This document shows positions 24,370 through 36,700 of a stretch of 64,000 nucleotides of DNA, one piece after another. The stretch is from Mytilus trossulus (lineage: Eukaryota; Mollusca; Bivalvia; Mytilida; Mytilidae), in the NCBI RefSeq assembly GCF_036588685.1, contig NC_086378.1, forward strand, positions 25,583,578 through 25,647,577. The letters are read 5' to 3'. The notes under the pieces were generated by a model. It was not told the DNA's origin. It did no database searches and saw only the letters and a list, made by a program, of their open reading frames with translations. Position 1 is the stretch's first letter. Each line of letters opens with the position of its first letter. Position numbers and translations under genes: made by a program.

Positions 24370-24560
24370 AAATAGAAAACCGTTACGCAATGGCAAAACA
24401 CAAAAAAGAGACCAAAGGACATACAACTGTATACTGTATCAAACATATAAAATACAGATTGCGCAGCTCAAACCCCACCAAAACCGTGGGTTGATCTTAT
24501 GTTCTCCGGAAAGGTATGTAGATCTTTCTCTACATGTACCCGTACGCGTCATATTAGGTT
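24370..24560 (+). repeat. Dispersed mussel repeat C, degenerate copy
   Basis: AATGGCAAAACACAAAAAAG and GCTCAAACCCCACCAAAACC with a following TTCTCCGGAAAGGTATGTAG match the layout of the other C copies. Confidence 0.55.
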
Positions 24561-24671
24561 TTCACGAAGATGCATGTTGAATATTGACTTTTCTCCCCTA
24601 TTTTAAGAATTATTTAACTCTCAGGTAATCCCACATAAGAAACATGTCATTTGACAAGGATGAGTAACCGT

Positions 24672-25627
24672 AAGCCTAGGTCACACCTTACCAAATAGCA
24701 CGAACGGATGAAAATAAAAGTTGTCCGTTGACAAAATTGTTATCCGTTGGGAGCCCGTTGATGTACTGACCGAATAAAACGGACGCGTAACGGATGCATA
24801 ACGGACACACAACGGATATGCAACGTATGAGAAACGGAAACGTAACGGACAGAACGGATGTCGAACGTATATCCAACGGACGAGTACCGCATAAAACGAA
24901 CATCTAACGGAAGCGTACCGGATAAAACGGATGAATAAGATATACGGAAAAATCAAAGGCGACAATAACAATACATGTAAATCACATAAATATTCAAAAT
25001 ATTTCTGTGTAACTGGTTTTGGTTTGGTCTTCAAAATTCCGCCAAGGGCAGTTTCTGTCCTGAATAAGAGCTGCTTGATTGTGAAGGCGTGCCTATTCTT
25101 TAAGATCGATTATGAATAATAATAGTTCATGAACCTTAAGAAATCTGACATACCAATAATTTGCATTTCTGACGCGAAATTTTCAATTGGCACTTATCCG
25201 TTTTAGATCCGTTCATCATCCGTTTTATCCGTTATACGTCCGGTATGAGTCCGTTTCTTATCCGTTCAACATCCGTTTTATCCGTTAAACGTCCAGTAGA
25301 AGTCCGTTGGTGAATTTATCTTTCAGACCATCAACGGATGTATAACGGATACAAAACGGAAACGAAACGGACGAGTACCGTACAAAACGGACGCCTAACG
25401 GACGTTCAACGGAGATTTTATCCGTTGGACGTCCGTTTAAAGTTTGAACATGCTCAAAGTTTTCCACCGGACAGAACGGACGTCGACGGATAAAACGTAG
25501 GCTTAACGGACATGCAACTGATATGGACGGACGTCCTAGAACGGATAAGAACGGACATGAACGGATTGAAAAAAAGTTATCCGTTAGGCGTCCGTTCGAG
25601 CTATCCGGTAAGGTGTGACCGAGGCTT
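24672..25627. mobile_element. ACGGA-rich inverted-repeat element, copy 2
   Basis: Same termini as the copy at 19092-20028: AAGCCTAGGTCACACCTTAC on the left and the inverse of GGTAAGGTGTGACCGAGGCTT on the right. The internal order of ACGGA/CCGTT units and of a unique middle (ATTTCTGACGCGAAATTTTCAA) is shared. Small indels distinguish the copies, so they are separate insertions of one family, or an old duplication. Confidence 0.85.
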
Positions 25628-27245
25628 TTTAAGAGGGAAATCAATTACTGTTGCAATAGAAACTATGAAATAATTTGCTTGATAGTTAAAAATGATAAGA
25701 GAGGAACCAATGACACCAAAAGTGAAAATCAAACGTGTTCCAGTAAGAGAAAAAAAAAGGAAATGGAGAGAGAAACACTAGTATTAGTATTAACAAACTG
25801 TTGAAAGTAATTTCACAGTAAGCACTCAAGCTTTTTGGATTTGCCTCTTCTGATACAGATTAATAGTGGTAAAAATGTCAAAAATAGGGGTAAACCAAGA
25901 AAAATATCCTGAACAAACTGAAATAAACAAAATAGTAATCTAACACATATACAAAGTTTCAAGAAATTTTATCAGCAATATGAAAGGACATTACAGCACA
26001 CACAACTATAGAAATATTGAAAAAAAACCACCTTCACAGTCCAAAGAGTCTATTGTAGAATTTGTGCAAACTGGAATCCTTACAGTCCTGACTTTGTGAT
26101 GCAACACTTTTTAAAGTTTCATTTTAAGGGAATCCATATTTGTCCAAGAAGGAGCAGCAAAATATGATTTTTTACAACTTAACAAACATGAACTATATTT
26201 AGCTACCTGTATTTACCTATTTGTTAAATTAGTATCATGATTGTTTTGATAAGCATGCACTTTTGTTGTGATAACTACTTGCACCTATTCCTTGAACGCC
26301 AACATAATTTTACAGGTAAATTGTCGGTAGAACAAAGGATGTTGGTATTGAAGGAATAAACCAAAGCATTCATTATTCTGTTAAATAGTCTGTTATAATC
26401 GTAATCACTTTAAAACAAACATATATGTCAATTAGGAAAAACAAAATGGCATATAGACAAAGCAAATCACGGGATGTACATGTACAAATACCAAACCACG
26501 TCACAATGGGGCCTCAAATTTCCAAAATTATTCTGCAAGCAATTTGGAATATTTAGTACATATTCAGGATAGAACACACTATAATTGTAAGTTTTGTTGA
26601 GATATTTTTGTATTTCGAGCTTGCATTTTTTATGCCGTGGTGACAAAAAAGCAGATTTAGGTGTTGCAGCTTACTTTTGGGTTATCGACAGGACACCGAT
26701 ACCCCATAAAAAAATATTCAGGAAGGTTCGATGAGTTTCAATGACTGCGAAGAGTATACCTATAAGCACTTCTTTACAATTTACCTTACATATATGCAAA
26801 TATTATGAATTAATTTTGTATTCAGGACTTTAAGTAAACTATGCATACTGTAAACTGTGAATTTATGCTGAGTCATCATATCTAAGGCCCATGATTCTAT
26901 CAATCTTCATGAAATATTTATTAAACTTTATATTTTTGGTTAAATTCTGAATGTTCTCTTGTTTCACCATAATATACATGTATATTATAAGCGCTAGCAA
27001 CACATATCACGTAAACATTTAATATAAAACTTGATCATAATATAAGATAAACACAGTAAACAGACATCTAATAAGATAATTAGGTTTATGGCATTATTGG
27101 CATTTAATACATGATAATGAGATAACAATTATGAGAATACGAAATAAACCACGGCCTTTACTTCAATATACACGTTTTTGAGACAGATGTTTAAAAAAAA
27201 AAGGGTAACCAAAACAACAGATTCAGATAATTCCAACTTCGTATT
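25628..27245. other. Intergenic sequence with one small hairpin
   Basis: TATTCCTTGAACGCCAACAT (from 26286) is an imperfect inverse of ATGTTGGTATTGAAGGAATA (to 26359). Otherwise no gene, tandem array or known repeat is seen. Confidence 0.45.
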
Positions 27246-27310
27246 GCCGAATATGAGTTAGCCGAATATGAGTTAGCCGAATGTGAGTTATCCAAATGTG
27301 AGTTATTCGC
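27246..27310 (+). repeat. 15-base tandem repeat, ~4 copies
   Basis: GCCGAATATGAGTTA is repeated in direct order with substitutions in the last two units. 27311-27594 holds nothing recognised. Confidence 0.85.
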
Positions 27311-27594
27311 ATGCTTAATCAAAACATTTTTTAAATTATGTTTCATATTTAAAACTGAAAAGCGTCCACACTCTCAATGTCTGATATATCTTCAATTATC
27401 TTCTGAATGTTTGCTGTTCATAAAAAAGTAAATAAAAACAGCAATATCAAAACAAACACATCAAACGAAATAAAATATCTCCCTCACTTTGTACAGACAT
27501 TTCTTAGCCTTAACAATAATTATGTAAGAGATTCTCCCCGCAGGAAAATGCCGTCTCGCTTGTTTTGTTTCTGAGATGTAAGGCTCTTCAATAA

Positions 27595-27768
27595 GCCGTT
27601 TCAGAATCTAATGCATCCCGGGTAATATTTTCAAAAGCGTACACCAAAGCGTTTTGATTGGTTTCAAACGTTATAAACAATGGAAATTCAACCAATGACC
27701 TAACGTTATTTTCACTTTGGGGTACCAACAATGAAATTACCCATGATGCTTTAGATTCTGAAACAGCC
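27595..27768. mobile_element. Small foldback MITE
   Basis: Left GCCGTTTCAGAATCTAATGC and right inverse GCTGTTTCAGAATCTAAAGC form the ends; the match continues through CATC..GGGTAAT, giving arms of about 33 bases. Inside is a further palindromic tendency (TTGATTGGTTTC / ACCAATGACC). Non-coding. Confidence 0.8.
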
Positions 27769-28018
27769 AATTGTGTAGTTTATGTGGCCTATTATACATT
27801 TTTTGTTTAAATTTAATTAATGATGTTGCAACGCGCGCGTGACGTATCAATTTATTAGCCTGATAACTTTCATGACTTTTTCCTCTCACTGATATTTATC
27901 TGGTGTTTTAGCCTAATACAGATGAAACATATTGTATTTAATTAATTCATGACTTTTTTTTTAATATTGATCGTGCAAAAATACACGTAAGATGACTATG
28001 TAGACACTACAATGGGGC
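27769..28018. other. Intergenic sequence
   Basis: Nothing recognised apart from an alternating ACGCGCGCGTG at about 27831. Confidence 0.35.
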
Positions 28019-28310
28019 GAAGAATGAAATTGACAAAGGGAATGGGGAATGTGTCAAAGAGATAACAACCCGACCATAGAGCAGACAACAGCCGAATGCC
28101 ACTAATGGGTCTTCAATGTAGCGTGAAACTCCCGCACCCGAAGGCGTCCTTCAACTGGCCCCTTTAAAATATGTATACTTGTACAGTGATAATGGACGTC
28201 ATACTTAACTCCGAATTATACACAAGAAACTAAAATTAAAAATCATGCCAGACCAACAAAGGCCAGAGGCTCCTGACTTGGGACAGGCGCAAAATTGCGG
28301 TAAGGGGGTT
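28019..28310. repeat. Dispersed mussel repeat B
   Basis: GAGATAACAACCCGACCATAG, then GGTCTTCAATGTAGCGTGAA and CTCCCGCACCCGAAGGCGTC, ending in GGCTCCTGACTTGGGACAGG. I recall this as a very common mussel repeat. The shared end with repeat A suggests both are parts of one element type. Confidence 0.6.
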
Positions 28311-28317
28311 AATATAA

Positions 28318-28620
28318 AAAAGAAGATGTGGTATGATTGCCAATGAGACAACTATCCACAAAAGACCAAAACGACATTAACAACTATGGGTCACCGCACG
28401 GCCTTCAACAATGAGCAAAGCCCATACCGCATAGTCAGCTATAAAAGGCCCCGATAAGACCATGTAAAACAATTCAAACGAGAAAACTAACGGCCTTATT
28501 TATGTAAAAAAAAAAAATGAACGAAAAGCAAATATGTAACACATACACAAACGACAACCATTGAATGTACAGGCTCATGACTTGGGACAGGCACATACAC
28601 AAATAATGTGGCGGGGTTAA
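28318..28620 (+). repeat. Dispersed mussel repeat A, full-length copy
   Basis: Starts at GATGTGGTATGATTGCCAAT, includes GCATAGTCAGCTATAAAAGG and ends GTGGCGGGGTT. It is the best preserved of the copies at 1-231, 48735-48990 and 62103-62245. Confidence 0.75.
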
Positions 28621-28979
28621 ACATTTTGGACATGTTTATGATATCTCAACCCTCGCCCTATACCTCTAGCCAATATAGAAAAGTACGTATAACAATACGC
28701 ACATTAAAATTGAGTTCAACAGAAGTCCGAGTCCGATGTCAGAAGATGTAACAAAAGAAAATAAATAAAATGACAATAATACATACATAACAGTTGACTA
28801 CTAGCAGTTAACTGACATGGCAGCTCCAGACCTCAATTGAACTGATTGAAAGGTTATGTCTTCATCATATGAATATCAGACACAATCCCTCCCGTTAGGG
28901 GTTTAGTATCAAACTATCATGAAGTATATGAGAAGAAAATAACCCAGGTCATGCCAACAACTGTTTTCTTTTTAAATAC

Positions 28980-29690
28980 ATGTGTTTAGTTCCGATGCAA
29001 AGACTCTATAAGTGAATCAATATCAAAGCCAAAATATGCAATCTTTAATGACCTGACAACAGTATCGTAACTATATCCCTTCTTAATAAGTCTGTTTAAA
29101 GATGTTGTAAGCTTTGAGATGAATACTGACATTTTTATGCTTTGTAAAGAATATATAACATGGTGACAAGGGAACGTCACCCTCTAAAAATGGATAATTA
29201 AGGGAAGTAAGTGAAAAATCATCTCTTTTATCATAAAGTTTTATATTAAGCTTTCCGTTTTTTATATAAATATCCAGATCGAGGAAAGGGCAGTGGTCAT
29301 TGTTAGTATAAGCTTTATATAAAGAAAGTTCAACAGGATAAATTTCTTTAGTATACATACTGAAATCGTCATTATCGAGAGCCAATGTATCATCCAAATA
29401 TCTAAAACTATTGTTAAATTTTTGTATCAAATGTTGTTTCGATGGGTCTTTGCTAATTTTAGTCATAAATTGCTACTTATAACAATACAAAACAAGGTCC
29501 GCAATAAGTGGTGCACAGTAAGTCCCCATTGGAATTCCAATAACTTGACGATGTACGGAATTTCCAAAGCGAACAAACATGTTATCAAGTAAACATTCAA
29601 GCGTATATAAAGTATCAAAGCATGTCCAATTGACATAGTTCTTTTGTTTATTGCTACTAAAAAATGACTTAAAAGACATGGGCGTCATCC
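28980..29690 (-). pseudogene. Penelope-like reverse transcriptase remnant
   Basis: On the minus strand, 29688-29473 and 29466-29083 lie in the same frame, separated by one in-frame TAG (29473-29475). The first part ends with IGIPMGTYCAPLIADL, an RT motif of the Penelope-like type. The second contains FRYLDD, the catalytic aspartate pair, followed by CPFLDLDIYI. A third overlapping frame (29180-28986) carries the C-terminal helix region after a deletion or frameshift. The N-terminal fingers and any GIY-YIG endonuclease are missing. Repeats B and A (28019-28620) lie downstream on the same strand and may be its 3' region. Non-functional. Confidence 0.8.
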
Positions 29691-30609
29691 GGTTTAACGA
29701 GAGAAATGATCGTGAAAGAATATCTATCGGTGGTCAAGTATTGAGAGACGATCATGAAAGTTCTGGTAACAGATCGTGAAATAAACTTAATCGAGAAGAC
29801 ATATGAAAGGTCAATAAATATTCTAATTTAATTAATGACGCAGACAAATTAACGACAAAATAAAACTGTCTGTCGAAATGGTTCAACATTATGGTCAGTA
29901 TGTGAGAATATCCAGTTTTAAAAGTGCATATCTATTACAAAACAACAAAAGGCAGATTGCTTCTCGACATTTCAATGACATAAATAATGTAAACAAACAT
30001 GATTTTTTTTTTATTAAAATTCGACTAAAAAAGACTACTTTTATCCAAATAAGGGAATTCTATTTAAATTAATCAAATGGTTCTCATAGTTATTTTGTAT
30101 AAACATAATCTGAAACTGTGTAAATAAAGGACTATTCACACAAACAGTGATTTTTCGGATCGTCAAAGACCACGTACCGCTTTTTTGAAGATCGTGAAAA
30201 GAATCGTGAAAGGTCTGATGCTACGAAATGTTCAAATTATTCTGCAGTTATATCATAATTAATATATTTGCTATTGGTATTGAGAACAGCTAGATAGGTC
30301 AGCATCCTCAATAGGTTTAAGCATTTCAAAGTATTAATATTTTCAGAAAATGAAATGAAAATGAAATGTGAAATAGTTGGATGATTGTAGGATGAAGCTT
30401 TAGTATTGTCATGTGAAGTACTCACAAGTTATAAGATAACCACATTTTGTATATTGGATCCTATAAAATACATGTCCGTCAGACAGGATTCACCTGACCC
30501 CGAATTTGCCTCATTTTATGGATGAAGATTCATTTTTGTGGTCAAGTTCGTATCGCTGATTCGTTAAGCTTTAGGATCACTGTCTGTTGTTATGATTGTA
30601 AGGTGTACT
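29691..30609. other. Intergenic with GATCGTGAAAG motifs
   Basis: ATGATCGTGAAAG and related forms occur at about 29707, 29751, 29771, 30180 and 30200. The inverse CTTTCACGATC occurs twice at 33143-33175. These could be subterminal repeats of one 3.5-kb element spanning 29.7-33.2 kb, but clear ends are not visible. No ORF is supported. Confidence 0.4.
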
Positions 30610-32250
30610 TTTTTGTCGAGCCTGCAACTTTTGTTGCAGAAAGATCGACATAGGGATAGTGATCCGGCGGCGGCTACGGCGACTACGGCGGCGGCGTTAG
30701 CTAACTTCTTAAAAGCTTTATATTTTAGAAGGTGGAAGACCTGGATGCTTCATACTTTGTATATAGATGCCTCATGTTACGAAGTTTCCGTCAGTCACAT
30801 GTCCAATGTTTGTGACCTCATTTTTATAGTTCAGTGACCACTTGAAAAAAAAGTTCAGATTTTTTGCAATGTTGAATTCTCTCTTATCATAAGTAATAGG
30901 ATAATTATATTTGGTATGTGCGTACCTTGCAATGTCCTCATGCCCGTCAGACAGTTTTCACTTGACCTCGACCTCATTTCATGGATCAGTGAACAAGGTT
31001 AATTTTTTGGTGGTCAAGTCCATATCTCAGATAATATAAGCCGTAGGGCTACTATATTCGGTGTATGGAAGGACTGTAAGGTGTATATGTCCAACTGGCA
31101 GGTGTCATCTGATCTTGACCTCATTTTCATGGTTCAGTGGTAATAGTTAAGTTTTTGTGTTTTGGTCTGTTTTTCTCATACTTTATGCAATAGGTCTACT
31201 ATATTTGTTGTATGGAATTATTGTAAGGTCTTCATGTCTAGCGGGCAGGTGTCATCTGACCTTGACCTCATTTTCATGGTTCAGTTATCAAAGTTAAGTT
31301 TTTGAGTTTTGGTCTCTTTATCTAATACTATAAGCCTGGTAGGTCAACTATATTTGGTGTATAGAAATATTTTGTGATCTATATGTCAGTGGCGCAGGTT
31401 TTATTTGACCTTGAACTCATTTTTACGGTTCATTGAACAGTGTTAAGTTTTTGTGTTTTGGTCTATTTTTCTTAAACTATAAGTAATAGGTCAACTATAA
31501 TTGTTGTATGGAAGTATTGTTAGCTGTACATTGTATATGTCTGCTTGGTATGATTCATCTGACCTTAACCTCATTCTCATGGCTCATTGGTTCTTTATTT
31601 GGTTATCTTGGTTGATGTTAAGTTTATGTGACAGTTGTAATAAAGCATTATACTTAGGACTATCAACATAATATCAATGATTAGTAAAGAAGGCGAGACA
31701 TTTCAGCGTGTGCACTCTTGTTTACTTCTGCAAGGTTTCAAATAACATCGAACTCATTATCATGCATCATTCTGCAATGTTCGTTTTATGTTGTCCAGCC
31801 TTTTGGATATATACCTGCATGTATGCTATAGCGCCAAGGTATTTCGTGTATGGTGTACATGTCTGTCTGCATGTGTCATGTATGACCATGCTGACGTCAA
31901 TTGTACGTATATATATTGAATGATAGTAAGATGTCTATGTCTGGCTGTCGGTCAAGGTTCATATACTTTTGACCTTACGTTCCGAATTACTTGGCAAAGC
32001 ATAACTTTTACATTTGTCAGTTTCTAAGGCACTGTAAGGATCGGAACACATTTATTTGGTGTACGGGATATTTGTAGAGATCTGTATGGCATGGTTCATC
32101 TGACCTTGAACTCCTTTTAAGAACCATTGATAATCTTTTGAAACGTCTAGTAAAACCCTTGATATTATAGACGTTTAACAAATAATAATATATATAACTT
32201 ATCATAAGTAAAGCAGACGAGACATTACAGCATTTGAGCTCTAGTATTCT
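30610..32250 (+). repeat. Long dispersed repeat with ~130-150-base internal units
   Basis: Begins TTTTGTCGAGCCTGCAACTT with the small hairpin TGCAACTTTTGTTGCA and a GGCGGCGGCTACGGC patch. About eight diverged units follow, each with GACCTTGACCTCATTTTCAT, GGTTCAGT and GTTTTGGTCT. A closing GCGAGACATTTCAGCGTGTG appears at about 31690, and again in altered form at about 32215. So this is probably one element plus a second partial one. I recognise it as a common bivalve repeat. No coding capacity. Confidence 0.7.
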
Positions 32251-33728
32251 ATAGTATGTAGTATATAGTTAAATCAATCCACATCTGCGTTGTATAAAAA
32301 GAACTTAAGAAAGTACTGTTCCACAACATGTTGGTTATCGTTCAATCTCAAATTACTCATGAAAGATGCTGTTTTGCTGTAATTTTTTGTTTGATGGAAA
32401 TCATTTTGGTTAAAACGTTGCATATCCATACTATTGGCTAAATAGTGTCGGTCTGTCTGAATTGCACTTGACCGATTCTCACAGCTGAATCTTTCACACT
32501 TATTTAGACACGTTTTTAGTTGTTGCTTTTTAAACGTTCGAGGTAAAGTGTTGAATGGAAACAAATAATAGTTAAAGGTTGCATTTCTGTTAATATTGAC
32601 AACGCAATTTCCCATGGAAACTCCTTTTATGGCTAAAACTGTGCCACTTTTACTAAGAAGTTTGGAAAAAAAACTTTTCCTAGAATTGAAAGTTCATATG
32701 CACTACATTTTTTTTTCAAAAGTCAAAATATAGTGCTGTGAGGTATTTTTTCAACGTTTATATGTCCTGAACATTTCAGATTTTAAACCAACACTATTTT
32801 TCTTAACTACCCCTACCACGAATGAAGGGTTACCACATATTTCAATGTAAACAATATGCACATGTATATTTACTGGTAACATTCCCAAGTTATGTCTCTA
32901 TGAGATGGGACACAGAGAGCATAACTGGGAACCCGTATGTAAACAAAATTAATTGTCTATGAATATTCTAGATCTCCCCAAAAAGGCGTGTTTTGAGAAA
33001 AAGCTGTATTTACAAAGTGCAACCTATAATGCACATCCTTATCCAAATAGTTACATGCAGGCTTGAACCAGTTGCAGGTTTATCAAATGGTTAAAGAAAT
33101 ACTGATTTTTTATTACTAGTAGCAAGTCTGGTCACGCATTATCTTTCACGATCAAAATAATGCGTTGCCTGATCTTTCACGATCAAGTTTAATGGAAGTT
33201 CAACTAATTCAAGGTTTTCATATACAAATTAATGCTTTTAAGGGAAGAACATACTTTTATTTTACTGAACTATCAGAAACACCAAAGATTAAATTTCAAA
33301 TAGATCCTGATAAGCTGAAATATAAACATTAAAGGTACAAAAAGCGTGTTATTTGTAATTAATTTCAAAGACATGCATTGCGCCTTTTGTGTTTTTTCAT
33401 AAAGTATTGCATATTTTCTTTATGTTATTTCACAGTTATGTTGAGGAAGTTTAACAGTTTGACAGACACTTTTTTGGTTCGAATTTGTACCGCGTTTTGA
33501 AAATTAAGCGATTTTTTTCAAAGATTCTGAACTCGTTCAATTATTCAAACTACACCACATGTTCCATAATTGCATTACATGGTATTCAATAAGTTAAGAA
33601 TGTTCTCAGTTTTTGAAAATTATCGACCTGAGTTTTTAAATGTTTACAATAAAAAATATAAATGTTGCCTTGTGTACTTGAATTGAAAATGTTTTTATTT
33701 TATATTGTAGAAGAGCTGAACTCTAATA
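32251..33728. other. Upstream region of the receptor gene
   Basis: A minus-strand frame of 113 codons (32274-32615) matches no family I know; whether it is coding cannot be judged. CTTTCACGATC pairs are at 33143-33175. TTTTATTTTATATTGTAG ending at 33710 looks like a 3' splice site, so a 5'-UTR exon of the receptor gene could begin at 33711 with further exons upstream. A TATA box or other promoter element could not be fixed. Confidence 0.4.
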
Positions 33729-36700
33729 ATGGAAAAGACATCAATCTGGTTATGCTACCTGTTCTTAAGCGCCAGTTTCTATCAAATATATACATTCAAC
33801 ATTTCCAAAATTCTAGATATGTATGTCTCGGCATGTGGAAAACAATTATGCGATCAAAGTAAAAATATAAGCCATGGATATCAACTTCTATATAATACTT
33901 CAGTTAATTTAGGGGTTTGTCCTTCATGTGAATGTGACTTAGACTGTGTAACAAGAGGCGACTGTTGTCCAGATTTATTTTTCTCTCTACATCTTTCATG
34001 TACTGAGACAAAACTCCTACATAAAAAATATAATAAACCAGACGCTCCATTATTTATTATGGTAGGCACGTGCAATGGTACAGAGTCTGAAAGGACACGA
34101 CAGTGCGATTCGGTATTTTCACCAAGGGATCATTTGCAAAATGGACCTGTCACATCAAGGAAAACTGGATTGACATATAGAAATAAACATTGTTCTAAAT
34201 GTTTAAATGAAAGCATTGCAGACCTAATTCCATGGAGATTGGAAATAGACTGCTTGAATTTTGCCGATTTTAACTTTCTTTCATCCTACTCAGAAATAAT
34301 AAGTCTTGCAACAGAGCAAGAGTGTAATATTTTCTATATTGCCAGTGACAGCATAAAACAACCAAGAAATTGTTCTACTGTTAATGAAGCTCCGGGTTTT
34401 GTGAACAAATGTAACATAACGGGAACATGGCGAAACTATGATTCAAGTCTAGAGTACGCTTGTCATCACTACGACAACCGGTATAAACTTTTCAGGAATA
34501 TATTTTGTTTTATGTGCAATCCACCAGAACCAACAACTTTAATATCTGAGTGTAATGTTACAGGATACTGGGATAGCTATCACGTTGATTTACTTGAGGC
34601 ATGTCTTCGAACACCCAAGAGTGGTATAACAACACCATTCAAAAATTATTACTGTTACCTCTGCAACCGTAACAGTACCATTGGAAGTTCTAAATATTTA
34701 GATGCTAAGATGAACATAAGCGAGATGATGAGCGATCGATATTTCAAACTTGAGTTCCATATCGAGGCTCTTGATATAAGATTCATCAAAGAAAAAATCA
34801 TCAATGATATACATATCCAAGATGAGTTTGAAAAGGAAAAGAGTAGAAAATTTACCATGAATACCAAAACTGAAGTGCAATCAGAAAAAAATATTAAAAT
34901 GTATAATACGCTAAATTTAACAAATATACACAGAAAGTATTATGCTATGATGGGAACTGGTTATTTATGTGACAGACAATCAACGCAAAAAAGTATGAAT
35001 GCTTGTGATTGTGACGATAATTGCTATTTTAAATCAAAACCTTGTTGTATTGACAAAATGTTTGAACGGTCAACAGCATGTACTGATATTGGATTGTCGT
35101 CAACAGGTGACAGATTTCTTGTATATAACAAATGCAAAAATACTTCAAACATTGAAATTAACAGATTATGTCAAAGTAGTTCTGAAAGAAGTTTATATTC
35201 TAGTTTGCCGATTGAAGTAAGCGTGAGAAATTTTTCAGTGCATTACAAGAACGTGTTCTGTATGCTATGCAATGAAGATATTTCACCTCATGAGCTTCAG
35301 AAATCAATTATGTATTGGAGCGTTGCAGTATTTTGCGATGAATATATTTCTCCAACCTACCATGTGTCATTTCAAGACTACATAACCCATGCTATTCGCA
35401 GAAAATGTCGATATAGCATGAAACCCATAAAACAGGGAACGAAATGTTCAAAATATTTAAGTTATGATAAATGTAATATTACAGGCTATTGGATAAATAA
35501 TGACCCAGATATCAAATATGCGTGCGCTGTTTTAAATTTGCCTCTCATCTGGTTCAATGGAGAAAATCCGTTCTGCCGAATGTGTAATCCTTCAAATCAC
35601 AACAACGTGATATATACAACCTGTAATGAAACACAGTTACACAATGTGCATACAACAAATGACGTAGAAAAATGTCATGAACTACCGTCAATACAGGCTC
35701 TTGCCCCATATAAAAATTATTTTTGCCATGTCTGCATCACAGGAACTGGTATAACATTCATATGGCTTCAAAGTCCGCAAGTAACACCATCAATCACGGA
35801 ACCTACAGGCATTATAGGGCCACTTCCGAAATCATTTCGGGAAATATTTGCTCTTGAGGTATTTGATGACTTACAAGACAACAAAATTGAGAAAATATGC
35901 AACAAAACACAGATATTTGACGAGCATAAGGTAAATAATATACTGCAAAAACATTAATTTTCGTTGGGTTAAAATTTCGTGGTTTTGTCTTTTTATAAGA
36001 TTTCATGGCGATTTAATTTAGTGTTTCCTTAAATGTAAGTGGTACTATATGGAGGTGAAATTTTTCGTGGCGTTTTAATTTCGTGGATATATTGTTTCCA
36101 CGAAATAAACGAAATTAAACCCTCCACGAAAATTTCTGCTTTTACAGTAACCAATTTCCTCAAAATCATCTCACTTGTTTAGATTAGTAAATAAATGCAA
36201 TGAACTAAAGTCTGTTTTACGAAATTATCTGGATGTATAAAAATAAGATCATCAAATAGATCTAATAAGTGGTTTAAGTCTGATAGACAAAACCAGTGCC
36301 CCTTTTATTTTACGAATGACAAGTAAATATTCGGTTTTGTTTCATTGGATAATTTTCCAAACATTATTACACATGGAAAAAATAATTAATCAACTTATCT
36401 GCGTCAAATCCAACGCGAATTTTCCGGTTGTCAATTTGAGATAATGACTATGATGAAAACCACAATGTATGTCAATTAAACAAAACAGTTCTACAATATG
36501 ACAGGTTAAACACACAAACAAAATCCAACATCTTCTGAGTACTGATTAAAGCATATGTATTTGCGGTAGGCTTAATGTTCATAATAAATATTGTTATTTA
36601 TCACATGTATCTTGATTTAACTGTGGTTTTTTTTTGCAGCACGAGTGCCGCGATATCATTTGCTATCCTGGAAGAATTTTGACGAACAATGGCTGTGTTC

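Noticed and set aside
24681-25644. Frames of 117-119 codons as genes
   Set aside because: Same reason: second copy of the ACGGA element.
32274-32615. 113-codon minus-strand frame as a gene
   Set aside because: No family, signal or splice context recognised; kept only as a remark in the upstream region.
33881-35220. Other-frame ORFs within the receptor exon
   Set aside because: Shadows of the 742-codon frame, which has signal peptide, Cys modules and correct splice phase.
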